From: Trichobilharzia szidati
Lineage: Eukaryota > Platyhelminthes > Trematoda > Strigeidida > Schistosomatidae
Direction: 5' to 3'
DNA length: 64,000 nucleotides
Assembly (NCBI GenBank): GCA_944472155.2
Contig: OX235271.1
Coordinates: 122,889,329 to 122,953,328 of the forward strand
The notes beneath the pieces are model-generated. The model was not told the origin of the DNA. It saw only the letters and a program-made list of their open reading frames with translations, and did no database searches. Position numbers and translations under genes: made by a program. Every line of letters begins with the position of its first letter. Within the stretch, counting starts at the first letter, position 1. Of this stretch, positions 1 to 11,750 are shown in pieces.

Positions 1-19
1 ATCTTTGTAAGCTCATACT

Positions 20-430
20 AGAAAGTTAATACAATACTCACAAGTGACTGACTGATGGAAGCAGCCGCCTGGAGTTCTAGTGAGGAGCTGTGACTAATGG
101 AGTCTACTAAGTCAGGTGCCAAAGCAAGTATTCGCCGATGGCACTGGTTAGCGGCAGTGCTTTAAATCAAGAATTAGCAAAAGTTGGAATTCATAGATCA
201 TTGAATTCTGTCAAAGTGATTTTATAGTCAAGTGGCTCTCCTCGTTACCCAAAGGTCCTCCATTCAGTCCACTCTGGTTTTATTAGACACTACTATTGGA
301 ACATTCCAAGCTAGGCAAAATAGCTATCAAGTACTTCATGATTTTCAATGGTTCTCTGATTGATGTCAGTTTGTAATCTAATTCGAGACCAATCAAATCT
401 CTGGAAATCGGCTGTTGAAAATTCAGTCCA
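20..430 (+). repeat. Degenerate SINE family A copy
   Basis: The segment CCTGGAGTTCTAGTGAGGAG near 70 and the following 100 bases resemble the head of the better-preserved copy at 42.84 kb. The TTCAATGGTTCTCTGATTGA region near 341 matches the family A tail. The copy is strongly diverged and its borders are approximate. Confidence 0.4.
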
Positions 431-1604
431 TCAGATGAGAAATGTTGATGGATGGTGTAAATGTACCTTCACTTATCCATATCCGTCATCATATACTACT
501 GTAAACTGATACATATTTAAACATGTTTGATAAAAATAGCTGATTTGTTACAATATTCCCAAATTTTTTAAAATCTTAACATTATATACTACTGATTAAT
601 TAAGATGAGCAGTTTTATGCCGCTCACATCAACTAGTAGTCCTTGCTAGCCAGATGGAAGTGACCTAAACACCACACGGCCACTTCGCCCATTATAATTT
701 TAATGCAAGTTAAATCATTTAGCAGAATGATTTCATGATGAATGGAATATGCGTAGAAAATAGATTCAATGTAAGTTGAAAAATGTTTGAGTTAGGTTAT
801 GGGAACATTTGGATGTACGCCTTAATTTTATATTTCCACATTAACCACATAGTAATAAAAATCTGATTAGAACACTGATTACGTATAAATATATATTAGG
901 TGTAAAGGAAACTGACATTTAGGTTGGATATGCATAAACCGCTTATTGTAGTACATAAAGATAACTGAAACCATCAGTTCTTTTCACGAATTTAGACAAC
1001 ACGGGGAAGATGTCATTTGTGCTAATCATGTTTTCATTTTTCATTTTAGTATTATCAGTATATGTAATAGTAATAGTTACAGTTTTAATCACAGATATAC
1101 ACACCTTAAATTTTGTTGACACACCATTATCGAATAACATACTATCAAACACAGCACCATGAGAATCATGGTTTAATATTGGGAAGGAAATCGATACACT
1201 TTTGAGAAAAGATTTTCAGTATCCTTTCTATTAGGGCCCTCATCATTTTACACATTCTCATAGAAATTTCAATGTCAGACTTAAACACACCGATTTTCTT
1301 CTGGGTAGACATGTCTTCGAACACAAGCATACCACACACTTAATAGTTCGAGTGAAAGGCACAAAATCATGCACTAGAAACAGGTATTAAGTGTTTCAAG
1401 CACGTTCATATTCTGAAGAAAAGAAATTCATATTTAGCAAAATGATCATTTGTAATCAGAACTAGTAAATGGATATTAAACCTGCAGCGAAGTTAAACTT
1501 TAAGCATCACTAACTACCAATCGGCGAATGACTTGGAATTGTCCAATGAGTCTAATCCATGTGAGTTGAAGTTCCTATTCCGCTTGAATTGAGTCAATGC
1601 TCTA

Positions 1605-2460
1605 ACGCAGTTGCGCTTGCAGTTTGGTGAAGCTAAGGTTTTCCGGTATTGCTTGGATGTGAGTTGTCATGAATATAAAGACTTCAGCAGGTCAATTGAT
1701 GGATATGTCTATCCTTGTGCAATTTGTTTGAGACGAGTTAATGTCAGGGAAGGTAAGGTGATGATTCTAATATTTCGTAGGAACATTTTTTGCCAGGTCC
1801 CATCTGTCCTTAACCCAGATTTTGTATATTTGTAAATACAGGGTTTTAAAACAGCCTATGAGAGGTGCACCTGCTGAAACTGAAAATAGCCTCGTATCAA
1901 CAGTTCAGTGGTACCATGACTGCACAGACGTCGAGTCATGAAAAGTGGAGAGAATTACTTCGTTATTAGGAGGAGGAGGAGGTGTCATCGTACATGTGGA
2001 TGAAACTGTTTTATTGAAGAAAAAATATAACCGTGATCGTGAACGAGTAAATAATGTTTTGGTGATCGGCTTATATGACACCTCTCTACAGAAAGGATTC
2101 GTCGAGAGAATAGCAGACGGAAAGTCAACTGCCTTAGTACCCATAATCATCCGACTTGTGAAACAGGGATCTATAATATACACCGATGAGTGGAAAGGTT
2201 ATGACTCCCTATCATCCTTTGAATATATTCATCACAGAGTGAACCATTCTAATGATTTCGTGGATCCTATTACGGGGTCATACACCAATTCTATAGAAGG
2301 CTTTTGAAGGAGATTAAAAACAGGATTAGAGCTATAAATGGATCTCAGAAGGATGTCATTTATAGTCATTTAGATGAATACATGTACAGATTGTCGTGTA
2401 ACTTTTCAATTGAGACTCTTATGCTAAATTGGGAGATGTTTTTATCACATGTCAGATAAA
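1605..2460 (+). pseudogene. Merlin (IS1016/ISXO2-type) DDE transposase relic
   Basis: A degraded cut-and-paste transposase. The readable core (about 1945-2307) runs V-H-V-D-E-T-V-L-L-K-K-K-Y-N-R, then I-Y-T-D-E-W-K-G-Y, V-N-H-S-N-D-F-V-D-P and T-N-S-I-E-G-F. This is the D...D...E arrangement and flanking wording of the Merlin/IS1016 family (V-x-x-D-E-T, K-Y-N-R, Y-x-D-x-W-x-x-Y, V-N-H-S-x-x-F-V-D-P, N-x-I-E). Upstream, D-G-Y-V-Y-P-C-A-I-C at about 1690-1730 resembles the N-terminal cysteine region. Two in-frame TGA codons break it: one at about 1938, before the core, and one at 2305-2307, where the family has Trp after E-G-F. Past the second stop the same frame continues (R-R-L-K-T-G-L-R...L-D-E-Y-M-Y-R) to about 2457. 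It cannot encode an active protein as it stands. Confidence 0.8.
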
Positions 2461-2684
2461 GGTACCCTATTTAACAGTTTTATGCAGTTTTTATGCAATG
2501 TTTTCATAAATATATGTATTCCATAACCAAAACTGCTTCTTTCATGTGATTAGTTCGTTCAAGGTCATCCACTGATAGGTAGTTAGAGGTGCTTAAAGTT
2601 TAATTGTGCCCAACCTCCTTCATTGATAACAATGTAAACAGATAGATCGACTCTCCGTGAAACCTGGATGTGCTGAAAAAACAA

Positions 2685-3025
2685 CCAATTGTGAACCTGA
2701 AATTCAAGAGAGATGCAATTAGTGAAGCCGCCTCTTCAGAACAGATCCTTCTTTGCCTCATCTCTACGCCTCACCTTCTCTACACATACTCTTGTTCACG
2801 AAAACGTCAAAGGTTCCACTGTCGATAATTTCAGTGTGTATTTACGAGTTCATTTGCTGCTGTGAATTTAAGTACATAGGCCGTTCCAGCAGGACATTGT
2901 CTACACACGTTCATGAATACCTACCAGCATAGGTGTTGAAAGGAGAACACAGAACAGTCAACAGATGAATTCTGGAGCGCCTTATTACTTTTTTTCATTC
3001 AGCATTAACACAAATATCATTCAGA
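2685..3025 (+). mobile_element. Penelope-like element fragment (GIY-YIG part)
   Basis: A degenerate stretch reading C-I-Y-E-F-I-C-C-C-E-F-K-Y-I-G-R-S-S-R-T and then L-S-T-R-V-H-E-Y-L-P-A in one frame (about 2835-2930). This is the C-x-Y-x-F-x-C-x-C...Y-I-G...R...R-x-x-E-x-x-P motif found at the C-terminus of PLE proteins. The flanking frame is interrupted. An A-type SINE follows directly at about 3040. Confidence 0.6.
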
Positions 3026-3039
3026 GCCACGTTTAGAGT

Positions 3040-3250
3040 AAGAACGTGTCTGCAAGCCCGCCTTGTAACCGGAAGGGCATGGGTTCGAACCCTGAGGGGT
3101 GTGTACTGCAGAAGAGACGCAAACTAGGACGAAAAAGATGTCTAGTATTCCCAGGTCTTCCAGTGATTCCTTAATCGATGTCATCTCATGAAGAAATCCT
3201 GTAAGAACATGTAATTCAGAAGGGTTTCCGTTATACCCTTCTCTTGCAGC
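3040..3250 (+). repeat. SINE family A copy with degenerate hammerhead region
   Basis: A tRNA-like B box (GGGTTCGAACCCTGA, about 3081-3095) is followed by the family A body (GTGTACTGC...GGACGAAA...TCCAGTGATTCCTTAA). The hammerhead core is decayed, with CAGAAGA where CTGANGA is expected. A trinucleotide (AGT)n run at about 3276-3297 lies just beyond it. Confidence 0.7.
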
Positions 3251-3567
3251 CAAAGTTCTAGTAGTTAATATAGTAGTCATAGTAGTAGTAGTAGTAGCAC
3301 TGTGTTCAGTAACATTTCACCCATCCTGTTTTACTATCAGGGCCATAGTGTCCTGAACTGTTGCATAACTAACTCCATGTAGTCGTTTTATTTTTTATTT
3401 TTGGATCTCATTTTCAATCCTTCGTTCTCTTGCTTCTTATGAATTATTTCAAAATGATTATTTAAATGAATAATCCCCAGTGAGACATAAAAACAAAGAA
3501 TTCAGGGAGGAAAATTCTTTTTTGACTATTTCTTTTTCATAGCTGTATAATAGCTGTATTAAATTTT

Positions 3568-4265
3568 ACAGTTTTGTCCTTATAGATAGAAAAAGGAATC
3601 TAATCCGTTCTGTCTCAACATGGGTCCGAAGAATTTGTAGTGAAGGTAATATTGATGATGAACTCAAACAACTGAAAGAAACCTTCATAGAGAATGGGTA
3701 TCCACTACTCTTCGTCGAGGCCAATAGCAAATTACGTGGAAGAAATACAGAGATTGACAAGGTAGCTAATAACGTGTTGCGCTGTGACACTGGGAGTGAG
3801 GTACTTAAAAATCGTCTGGCAAGGTTATTGGGAAAAACGTCCTTTGCTGCCACGTTAAGAATAACCTAGTCTAGTCATCCACTAGTGTACCGCAATATCA
3901 AAGAGATGTTACCTCGATTGTCTAATTTCATGTGTATTTATATGTTCACCTGCTCTTGTGGAGCGAGGTACATAGGATGTTCGTCCCGAAACATATCCCG
4001 CCGCTTTCGTGAGCACCTCACAGTATGGGTGAGTAAAAGTGAGTGTAGAAGTATTAATTCATCGATATTGCAACGTATTGTAGATACTGACCACACAGTA
4101 TCTGACACATCGTTTAACATAGTCTACAAAGTTCCACAAAGTTTGCCGAAAGGAACACGAGTGCATTTCCTTCATATAGCAGAGGCTTTAGCAATACTTG
4201 ACATTAAGCTAGAACTTTGTGAACAAAAACAATTCGTACGATCTCTTTCGTTACCATGGTTTTGA
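3568..4265 (+). mobile_element. Penelope-like element, 3' coding part with GIY-YIG endonuclease
   Basis: The C-terminal third of a PLE protein. The first part has K-R-N-L-I-R...R-R-I-C...E-L-K-Q-L-K-E-T-F-I-E-N-G-Y-P, the block that normally follows the reverse transcriptase. After one in-frame stop near 3867 the frame at 3885-4265 gives C-I-Y-M-F-T-C-S-C-G-A-R-Y-I-G-C-S-S-R-N with R-R-F-R-E-H, a GIY-YIG nuclease motif, then the usual helical tail ending L-P-W-F. The RT domain itself is missing (5' truncated). It sits tail-to-tail with the PLE fragment on the other strand at 4.88-5.70 kb. Confidence 0.82.
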
Positions 4266-4878
4266 CTTTAATATGTAATTCACATAACAACTTTGTTATC
4301 CTTATTTATTCCATGTTCCATTTCTGTTTTATTTGATTCCACTTTACTTTATGCTATTACATATTCTGACATTTTATCTAGTCTACTATTCTGACAACAT
4401 TTCACTCATCCTCTACTATGCTTCCACCGTATTATATTCACATATTCACATTTCCGAATGTACTTTATTTTCCGATCATCTGTTTCACACATGTCGTCTA
4501 TTGAACTCTAGGTTGACCTCTATTTATTTATTTAGTTATTCATTCATATATCTAACCAATTCAATAGTGAGTCATAATCCTATGCACCAATATTTTCGCA
4601 CTTTAGTATTTTCAATCACTGTCAAACTTTAACACATAAAAAACTGATTGTCTATTGTAATTGTTGTCTGTTCAAACAATTAGTCCCTTTGATAAATTCG
4701 AAAAAGGCATTAAGAAGACAAATTTAGCGAGATGATATCATTTCGTAGTTTCTTTACAACCGCTTTACAACTAACATGGTTAACAATAATAAAATAAAGA
4801 TCATGACAATTACTCAGTTAAATAAAAAACACAAAAGTACATACTAATGACCAATCATATTTAGATAGGTCATGTAGT

Positions 4879-5715
4879 TCATGGTAGGCGAAGATTGAAG
4901 TCTATTGATTTTTGTACACACAGTTTAGGCTGTATGTTATTAATCCAAAGTGCTTCCATCACCTTCAGTAACCTTGAATTACAGTTATGTGAAATAATTG
5001 TCATTAAATAACAGTCATTAATGTTGATTTTGTGACCTGACATTAATAAGTGCTTTGCAATGGATGATAATGGATTTCTATTAAGATTAATCGCGCTGGG
5101 ATTTTCTATATGATTTAGTAACCATTTTGGAACATGTTCCTTTCGATGACATTGGAACATTCTGTTGGTTCTAACTATATAGGTGTCACCGCAGCTGCAG
5201 GTGAACTTGTAGATACAGTTTGAAGTAGAGTCCACAGAATTTCGTCCTTTAATCGTAGGTACAGGGATCGAAAATGTTCGGCAAGTAAGAAAAAGAGATG
5301 CGGCGTAAAATGTGCGTTTGATGGGTGACCGAAGTCTTTGAGCTGTCAAGTGCATAATCCGGTTGCCCTTGAATGGTAGGTTAATAAAGGAAGCTTTCTT
5401 TGGTACAGAGGCTGTCTTTTCAAGATGCGGTCTATCCCTACCGTGACAATTGATGAAGTTTTCTGGATAACCATTAGTTAATAAAACTGAATGTATATGT
5501 CGAAGCTCATTCATCAGTCTGTCGCCCACGCACATTTTGCGGGCCCTTGGAAATAAACATTTCACTAGGGAACGTTTATACCGGATAGGAACAAAACTGC
5601 AGAACTGAAGATATTGTTCACTCCCTGTCTGTTTACTAAATAGAGATCGCTTAATCGTTTCATCGTCTCTCCTAGTCATTGAAATATTCAGGAAACCAAG
5701 TTTATTGTGAACTGT
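4879..5715 (-). mobile_element. Penelope-like element, 3' coding part (266-aa open frame)
   Basis: An uninterrupted 266-codon frame (5679 to 4879), extending in frame to about 5700 as F-L-N-I-S-M-T-R-R-D-D-E-T-I. It covers the end of the RT domain (F-L-x-x...R-R-D-D-x-T-I...Y-L-Q-F-C-S-F-V-P), the N-G-Y-P-E-N-F-I block, and a C-terminal nuclease region C-I-Y-K-F-T-C-S-C-G-D-T-Y-I-V-R-T-N-R. The second GIY-YIG signature is Y-I-V instead of Y-I-G, and the downstream Arg/Glu pair is K-E-H-V-P. The frame looks younger than its neighbours, but the element is 5'-truncated and lacks the RT catalytic core. Confidence 0.83.
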
Positions 5716-7684
5716 GTTAGTTGTAGAGCGATTGTAAAGAGAATACGAAATGATATTATCTCGCGAAATTTGTCTTTTAAATGCCTTCCCAACCGCCTAA
5801 ATAACATATGACAATTAAATTTCTCAATTTCACCAAACCCTTATATATTTTTCTTACCAAATGATAACTTCATCCATATGACTTTTCATAAAATTTTAGA
5901 ATTTGTTTTGCTTTTACACTTGGAGAAATCTGTCCCACTCTTTATAGATATTCGTTTGATTCAAGCAAATTTAATGTAGTGTTCTGCTTAATGCATTTAC
6001 AGCGAAAACGTAAACATTTTTAGTTTAAATCCATATTTATTTACATCAGAGTAGGTTCTCCAAGATGTTTCACACAGTTATTGAGAAATTTGACAGATAA
6101 AACTGATTTAGATTAGCTAAAAATGAATTGTTCAACTTGAAAAACAAGTGAAATGCTTGAAATTGCCAATGATCTTTCACACTTTATTGAATCAAATAGT
6201 ACAATACACTTTTTGTATACGAGCTGATCATACTACTGAGGTACTCAAACCATGGTAATTAAAGCAGGAATCGAAACCGCCGAGCATTAACTGAAGACAA
6301 ACAAACTACAACAATGAACCACAATGTAGAGTATTTCATAATACAAAGGAAGCTGGTAACATCAACAAAAGTAGAAGTGGACTGTAGACAACCAAACCGT
6401 TTCAAAGTTATATTCAGATGTATTCTTTGATAATTTATTTATGTTAAAATTCACCTATTCGAATAAGTCGAACTTTGCTCACATCATTAAGTTCGTTCTG
6501 TAGATGAAAGCACCTGATATTCCTGCCTTTCTGTTATCGCCATAAATATCTGTTTATTTCAAAAGTTATTTAGATCGATTTTTCCAGCCAACCCAATAAA
6601 CGTTTCAATTTTATAGAAAGTAAACTGAAACTGTTATTGTTGATGAATATAATGATGAAAATGATGAGATAAATAAAGGCGAAGGGAGAAACATTGTTTC
6701 GCAGATAACCTAAAGGTTATTTCCACTGCTTTCTAATTAAAAAATCATTCTATCGGTATCCTTGAGTTAGTCATCAAGACTCCCTTAAATTTGTTTGGTG
6801 CAAGCCATTGAAATACAGCAGCTGTATTTAAATTATTCCATCGCTGAGACATGAACTGGATTTCAATAGGCATCATCACACAAGTCATATAGGGTATAAT
6901 TCATAAATATTTAAGTCTGTCTACTCCCTTGAAAATGACAGAATTACTAAATTTTAAAACAACGTAATCATGAATGTAAGTGATTACATCAAAGGAAGAA
7001 GCACGCTTCTATCAAGTATAACCGAATTAGTTTTGAGCTGCAGAAATGAAAAGATATTAATGAAAGCAAAAATTCAGTGTTAAAAACATCTCTATCGTTG
7101 AATAGTTTGTCCAGTGGACTTATGTAGATGTTAATAATCAGCTTCAAAGAAAAATTCGGTGTCACTAATAACAATGGCAAAGCAACAAGAATGAAATCCG
7201 AAATCCCCACATGCTTACTACATCCCGAAAAAGCCACAGAAAGTTTAAGTACGTTTCATAAAAAAACTAAACTCAAGAACCAATGGGCCCCAATGAACCT
7301 ATTAAAAAACGCTTCTGCTAATTCAACGAATTTTTAATAACAACTGTGTGGTTTGATATGTAGTTTAAATTATCTGGCTCAAGCCACTTAGGTTGTCGCA
7401 GAGCAGAACCTCAACCATATGAAGAATGATAATGTAGACAACCTGGACTGTGATCATATATACATAAGACACGAGTGCACAATGGAAAAGAACAGTTTGT
7501 GTGCCATATAGAATAAAACGTTGACTATTAGATATTTTTCTTTGAATCAGCATCAAGTGCTGTAAACAGAAATGAACCTCCATCTGATTCAGGAACCTGA
7601 AAATTTCCGCTATAAACTCGAAATCGCTTAGTATCTTACAAACGATTATTCACAGCAACCTGTATAAACCACTGCTTCAGTGGT

Positions 7685-7898
7685 TCGGTGGTAGGACACT
7701 GGCCAACCAAACAAGTGGTCCGGGGTTCGATCTCCGTCCGACGCACTCCTTTACCTCAGCCGGTAGTAAGCCCAGTAAAGAGGGTAGGTTGAGCGCTAGG
7801 CTAGCAGTCGCATCCAGTAAAAGACACTACTGCTACTGGAACTTCAAAACTCTATCTTGAATCCCTGCGTCCCACAAGGAACCCAAGGGAATAACAAA
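7685..7898 (+). repeat. SINE family B copy
   Basis: The tRNA-like head contains a B box (GGGGTTCGATCTCCG, about 7722-7736). The body follows (CTCCTTTACCTC...CAGTAAAGAGGG...GAGCGCTAGGCTAGCA) and ends with a tail resembling CTTGAATCCCTGCGTCCCAC...GAAC. The tail type is shared with the LINE copies in this window. Confidence 0.8.
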
Positions 7899-9122
7899 TA
7901 TGTATAATCCAGTAAGCTTTACAAGGTCATTATGTGATTACTAGATACCAAGATAAATATAAATAAATATATATATATATAAATATCATCAATCGTAGAA
8001 TCACCGCAAACTAAGAGACAATACTTCGTGCTTAGTAATAATGTTCTGCAATGACTATGTGACAGATATAATTCAGGGGTGAATACATTAGATTGCTGTG
8101 CAACTGTATTGTAAATTATTAAAACGGGATATTTTGATTTCAACCTATTCTGTTTTTTAGTTTCTATCCTTCATACTGTCGGTGATTTGAATTCCTTAAG
8201 ACCATCAAATCGAGATGACACATTTGTCCAGTTCTACTTGATTTTCAGTGATTATCTCTCTGATAGTGAGGAGGAAATGTTTTTAGGGAATTAATTCAAT
8301 CACAAGCCTAACATTTCAGTAAAGTAGTTTATTTTTAGACATTAGTGTCAACTCAAATGTCAGTTTCAATGCTTTCTAAGGCGAATGTATGAATGTGTAC
8401 TTATCTGAAAAGTAAGGCGTCGTCATGATTATATCATGCAATACTATTAGATGGTTGGATGCAATCGATTAGAAACCTTAAGTTTATATCCCATACTTAG
8501 TGGACCCTGTCAACTAGACAAATCTGCAACCTTCAACATCAGATTAAAGTACACTGGAATAGTAAGTCCCCAAACTTAATGAATACATTAAAAATATGAG
8601 TTTGTAGAATTCATTTAGCAATAAGTATTAGGCATGATAACTGTCCTTCTTCAATGACTAATGAATGTACACTATGGATTCTTAAAATAGTAATTCCGCA
8701 AAAATATTTTGTAACTCTAATAGTCACCTATGTATTTTGTAGTGGAATTTACAGACGTTCATCAATTTTTTTCTACATTCCAATTTCACAGTTATGTATT
8801 ATTACAATTAAAATATGTAAACGAAATAAGATGAATGTAAAATGGGTATATTAGAAAGACCAGATCAGTTCACCTGTCAACATGCCAATAAAAACAAAAC
8901 TTTAGCAAATTATATCTGCGTCTAGTCATGTATAATTTCAATTAATCATTAATCATCAACTATATTGTAAGCATGCACACATAATGAGAATACAGATAAA
9001 CAATGCCAGTTTAGATAGTTACTATAGCAACAGGTGCATTTATGTTTAATCAATAATTCATTAGTAGATGTTGTCAAATGTGAAGAGTGTACTGTTTTTA
9101 TTTAGAAGGTAGAACAAGTGGT

Positions 9123-9147
9123 GAGAGAGATTAAGAGAGAGAGAGAG
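9123..9147 (+). repeat. GA-rich simple repeat
   Basis: A short purine run of GAGA units interrupted by TTAA. Confidence 0.7.
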
Positions 9148-9446
9148 TAAGAAAGGGATAAGAAGCAAGTCAACTGAAGTAGGAATCTTATCTAGTATGT
9201 ACAACATTGAAGCAAATGCACCCTTAATGTCACCATAAAAAATCAGATGGCTGTTAACTTTTTTTACCATAAATTAGGAAATATATCATTGATGAATCTC
9301 ATACACATCTAGTATGTTTTATTAACATCGTTTTCGATATATATATATATATGTATATATATATGCTTAGACTCACTATAATATTCTTCATTGATGTGTA
9401 TAAAAGCTTAAATATGATGGAGAAGATTTGTAGCTCAGCTGGATGA

Positions 9447-9820
9447 TTTTGATGTGGTTATGTTCTCTGAGCTGGATAGGTTATTTGCGAAGCTTTCATC
9501 ACCCTACTAGGTGACATCTTCAGCGCATACTTCAATTTGAAGTGAGCTTTTAGATTTCTCCACGAGTTTATTAATCATCTCTCCCGGTGACCTTGGACGT
9601 GATTGGCTGTTCTTGTGTGTTTTCAATTAGCCTAGAAGGTGTGTAAACACACAAGAACAACCAATCACGTCCAAGGTCACCGGGAGAGATGATTAATAAA
9701 CTCGTGGAGAAATCTAAAAGCTCACTTCAAATTGAAGTATGCGCTGAAGATGTCACCTAGTAGGGTGATGAAAGCTTCGCAAATAACCTATCCAGCTCAG
9801 AGAACACAACCACATCAAAA
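9447..9820. repeat. Near-perfect inverted repeat, 176-bp arms, 22-nt loop (PLE 3' end)
   Basis: Positions x and 19267-x are complementary from 9447/9820 to 9622/9645; I found only two mismatches and no indels. The loop is 9623-9644. The arm sequence (TTCTCTGAGCTGGATAGG...CACCCTACTAGGTGACATCTTC) recurs in diverged form next to PLE coding remnants at 45.65-45.8 kb and 26.97/27.7 kb. The hairpin is therefore probably an inverted dimer of a PLE 3' end. Confidence 0.85.
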
Positions 9821-10104
9821 TAAAAGCTCAAAGGTGAGCAGGAACCAGTAGTCACAAATTCACATAAATTTATTCCTACGTTTTGAGCAGGATATGTCCA
9901 GTAAGAGAGATATCTGAATGACTGACTACTGAGTTTATGCTTTGATGTCACTGTCTACTAGTCATGATGAAAGCGAAATACTTGATTCATGGTTTCACAG
10001 CCTACTTAATACTTAGATGTTTCAATAGTAAACTACTGAAAATAATGAAATTAATCATTTTTATCTCAGTTACATCACAACGGGTTATTCTGGTTCACTT
10101 CAAC

Positions 10105-10565
10105 AGTGAGATATTTATTAGATGGTGGGAAACCTTAAACATAGGTTTCGTGCCTACTAGCACCCGTCAGCAAGGCGTATCCACAATCTTGAAGGAACTC
10201 ATGTCCCTTCTGAGATTCAAAGCTGCGTCACCCATGGCACTAGTTAGTGTCCAATCAAAGTATCTAATACAGTCCTACACGAGCCCGAGTAACTCAGTGG
10301 TGACGTCTCTGACCGCAGAACTGGGTGACATGGCTTCGAATCTCAGAAGGTTGTAGATACACCTTCCTGACGAGTGTCAACAAGCATGAAACTTAGATCC
10401 GAGGCTTCCTGCCGATTGCCTCCAACCATTTAATAGCACCATAATGACGAGTCACCTAGCGAGGTAGTCACATTGCAAACTTGACTGATAGAATTCAGTC
10501 TGTACCAAATAAAGGACTAGGCCCATGACGCTAGTTAGTAAGTATCCAATCAAATGAAGTGTCCA
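10105..10565 (+). repeat. Dispersed repeat family D (tRNA-like) copy
   Basis: It shares long stretches with the insertion at 23.46-23.95 kb: CACCCGTCAGCAAGGCGTAT, GTGTCCAATCAAAGTAT, and TGACTGATAGAATTCAGTCT followed by GTACCAAA. A GTAACTCAGTGGTGACG...GCTTCGAATCTC segment looks like a decayed tRNA head (A and B boxes). The 130-aa reading frame across it (9964-10356) is not protein-like and I do not treat it as a gene. Confidence 0.65.
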
Positions 10566-11324
10566 ACCAAGAAGAATCAGATTCAGTTATGCTTAAAATT
10601 AACCAGTATATCCTACTAGAAGTTAGACAACTCCCAAATTGACCTTTGCCCCTCATTCTTTGACACAAGCATTATTTCGGAGAATTTTAATGAATTTTCT
10701 CATTCACTGAAGTTTTGAAGTCTACAAAATTGTGAAATGAAACTGTAATTTGGAGGCTTATTTTTCTAAAACTAGTGGGCACTAGACTAGTTTCCTTAAC
10801 CATTTGCAGCTTAAAAGCCTGTAGATTTTAGAATGTTTGTCTGTGTTTAAAATTCACATTTTTAACAGTTTATGCTAGTAATCAAATCAAGAATTTTAAT
10901 ATTTAATCGACCTATAAGTGAGAAGCTAGTTATCTAATTGTTAATGAAACAGTTCTACATAGATAATCACAAACTGAATCAAGTCATAACTTTAATTTAT
11001 TTCAATTATATACAGAAACTGGAGCATTCGTTAATCAGACGAATTACTCTGGAAACAGAAATGAAATTTCAGGTCGTACAAGGAATGTTTCAAAACAAAA
11101 CTGCCAAATTATATTTTAACAGTTTCTTTTAATAAATTTGTTTTGCCTCTTTACTAGTAAAGGAAATAATTAGATTGCCAAGGTATTAGAGACTAAATGA
11201 TCATTCCCTCCAAGAAAAATTAGATTATTTGCTAGAATTATTAATTTGTTGATACTTTATCTTGTAGACAGAGTTGTTTTTTTTTTGTGATCTTGGGAAA
11301 TATATCTTCAAGTTTGGTTATGGA

Positions 11325-11545
11325 CTGATATCAGTTAGGGAACCATTGAAAACCAGGGAGTTCTGGAAAGCTGTTTCTTTCTAGTTTGGGACTCATCAGC
11401 AGTATGCACCCGTCGGGTTTCGTACCCAGAACCTTACAGTTACAAGGCAGCTTGTAGACCATTCAACCATTGGGACCTGATTCAATGACCTATGAATTCT
11501 AACTTCTATCAACTCGTGATTTTAACGCGACCACTAGCCAATGTC
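11325..11545 (-). repeat. SINE family A copy (minus) with hammerhead-like region
   Basis: On the minus strand it reads a tRNA-like head (GGTCCCAATGG...TTACAAGG) and then GTGCATACTGCTGATGAGTC and GAAACAGC. The CTGATGA and GAAA core boxes are intact, but stem II is broken (AGAAA where AGGAC is expected). It forms a head-to-head pair with the plus-strand copy starting at about 11570. Confidence 0.7.
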
Positions 11546-11569
11546 ATTGGCTAGTAGTTGTCTTAGTAG

Positions 11570-11750
11570 CTGGATTGTCTATTAGTTCGCCTTGTAACTG
11601 GAAGGCCCTGAGTTTGAGACCCTATGGGCACATGCTACCGATGAGTCCCGAACTAGGACGAAGCAGCTGTCCAGTGCTCCTTGGTTTTCAGGGGTTCTCT
11701 AACTGATGTCAATCAATAGTCAAACTTGAAAAAAAAATCGAATCCCTGCA
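11570..11750 (+). repeat. SINE family A copy (plus)
   Basis: The head reads TTAGTTCGCCTTGTAACTGG. The hammerhead region reads CCGATGAGTCCCGAACTAGG followed by ACGAAGCAGCTGTC. Two core positions differ from consensus (CCGATGA for CTGATGA, GAAG for GAAA), so it is probably inactive. The tail is GGTTCTCTAACTGATGTCAA. Confidence 0.7.

Noticed and set aside
9964..10356. 130-codon plus-strand ORF
   Set aside because: It covers a family D non-coding repeat also found at 23.5 and 58 kb.
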